Assembly: GCA_937922775.1 (NCBI GenBank)
Contig: CALAKE010000669.1
Span: forward strand, 1 to 13,147
Length of the DNA stretch: 13,147 bases
From: an uncultured bacterium
GTDB lineage: Bacteria; Acidobacteriota; UBA890
Direction of reading: 5' to 3'
Shown here: in pieces, positions 13,050-13,147 of the stretch
Layout: every line of letters begins with the position of its first letter
Position numbering within the stretch: position 1 is the stretch's first letter
The notes under the pieces: model-generated
Told to the model about the DNA's origin: nothing
Database searches by the model: none
What the model saw: only the letters and a program-made list of their open reading frames with translations
Program-made: the position numbers and the translations under genes

Positions 13050-13147
13050 TTAGGCGATCTCTTCCAGCGTGGCGACGAGTAGGCGGTAGAAGTCGTCGAC
13101 CGTCCCGATCTTCACCCTCTCGTCGGGCGAGTGCGGGAACTCGATCT
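13050..13147 (-). CDS. M20-family metallopeptidase, PepD-like, C-terminal fragment
   Basis: The last 32 codons of a leftward gene that enters from the right edge and stops with TAA at 13052-13050. The fragment contains EFPHSPDERVKIGTVDDFY and ends in LLVATLEEIA. The PHSPDE segment followed by a V.I..V...Y..L pattern is the characteristic end of M20 peptidases of the PepD (aminoacyl-histidine dipeptidase) type, in which the His belongs to the active-site metal region. These zinc enzymes cleave dipeptides in the cytoplasm. The exact subfamily is uncertain from so short a piece. It converges on the DUF4340 gene, with the palindromic element directly after its stop. Confidence 0.72.
   Translation of the reverse strand, partial: IEFPHSPDERVKIGTVDDFYRLLVATLEEIA

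Noticed and set aside
1..13147. Gliding motility locus
   Set aside because: Only GldA-, GldF- and GldG-like genes are present; no other gliding or type IX secretion genes are visible, and this module is common in non-gliding bacteria.
1..13147. Phage defence island, CRISPR array, insertion sequence or tRNA
   Set aside because: No direct-repeat array, transposase, integrase, nuclease or helicase motifs, or tRNA-like cloverleaf sequence was seen in the window.

Overview
This is a GC-rich window with close gene packing and no RNA genes, CRISPR array, transposase or prophage genes that I can see. The gene content (a GWxTD-domain secreted protein, a GldA/GldF/GldG-type ABC module followed by a DUF4340 protein, and an RsbU-like PP2C phosphatase) together with leaderless-looking starts points to a deep-branching Gram-negative bacterium. 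Acidobacteriota is my best guess, at moderate confidence and from family knowledge only.

Left part (1-2034): a proline dehydrogenase gene, cut off by the left edge, runs leftward and is divergent from a DHA2-type (EmrB/QacA-like) MFS transporter. A perfect 7+3+7 palindrome lies in the shared upstream region. Middle-left (2105-3415): a leftward tetR-crp/fnr pair that looks like one transcription unit. An imperfect 32-bp palindrome covers the tetR start codon and looks like its own operator. The crp gene converges on the MFS gene. Middle (3506-4531): a rightward MobA-like nucleotidyltransferase with an aberrant nucleotide-binding loop and a perfect TATAAT seven bases before its ATG. It converges on the next unit with a 9-bp tail-to-tail overlap.

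Centre (4523-7628): a leftward two-gene unit in which a membrane-anchored GAF/PP2C phosphatase is followed by an exported GWxTD protein. Right (7812-12921): a divergent rightward four-gene unit encoding ABC ATPase, ABC-2 permease, GldG-like auxiliary protein and a four-repeat DUF4340 protein. The first two genes overlap by 4 bp and the later gaps are 13 and 19 bp. This ABC module is widespread outside the Bacteroidetes, but its substrate there is not established to my knowledge, so it is the best candidate for an incompletely described system here.

Right end (12922-13147): the 3' end of a leftward M20 peptidase gene (PepD-like). It is separated from the DUF4340 gene by a 119-bp imperfect palindrome that fills nearly all of the gap and resembles a dispersed intergenic repeat.
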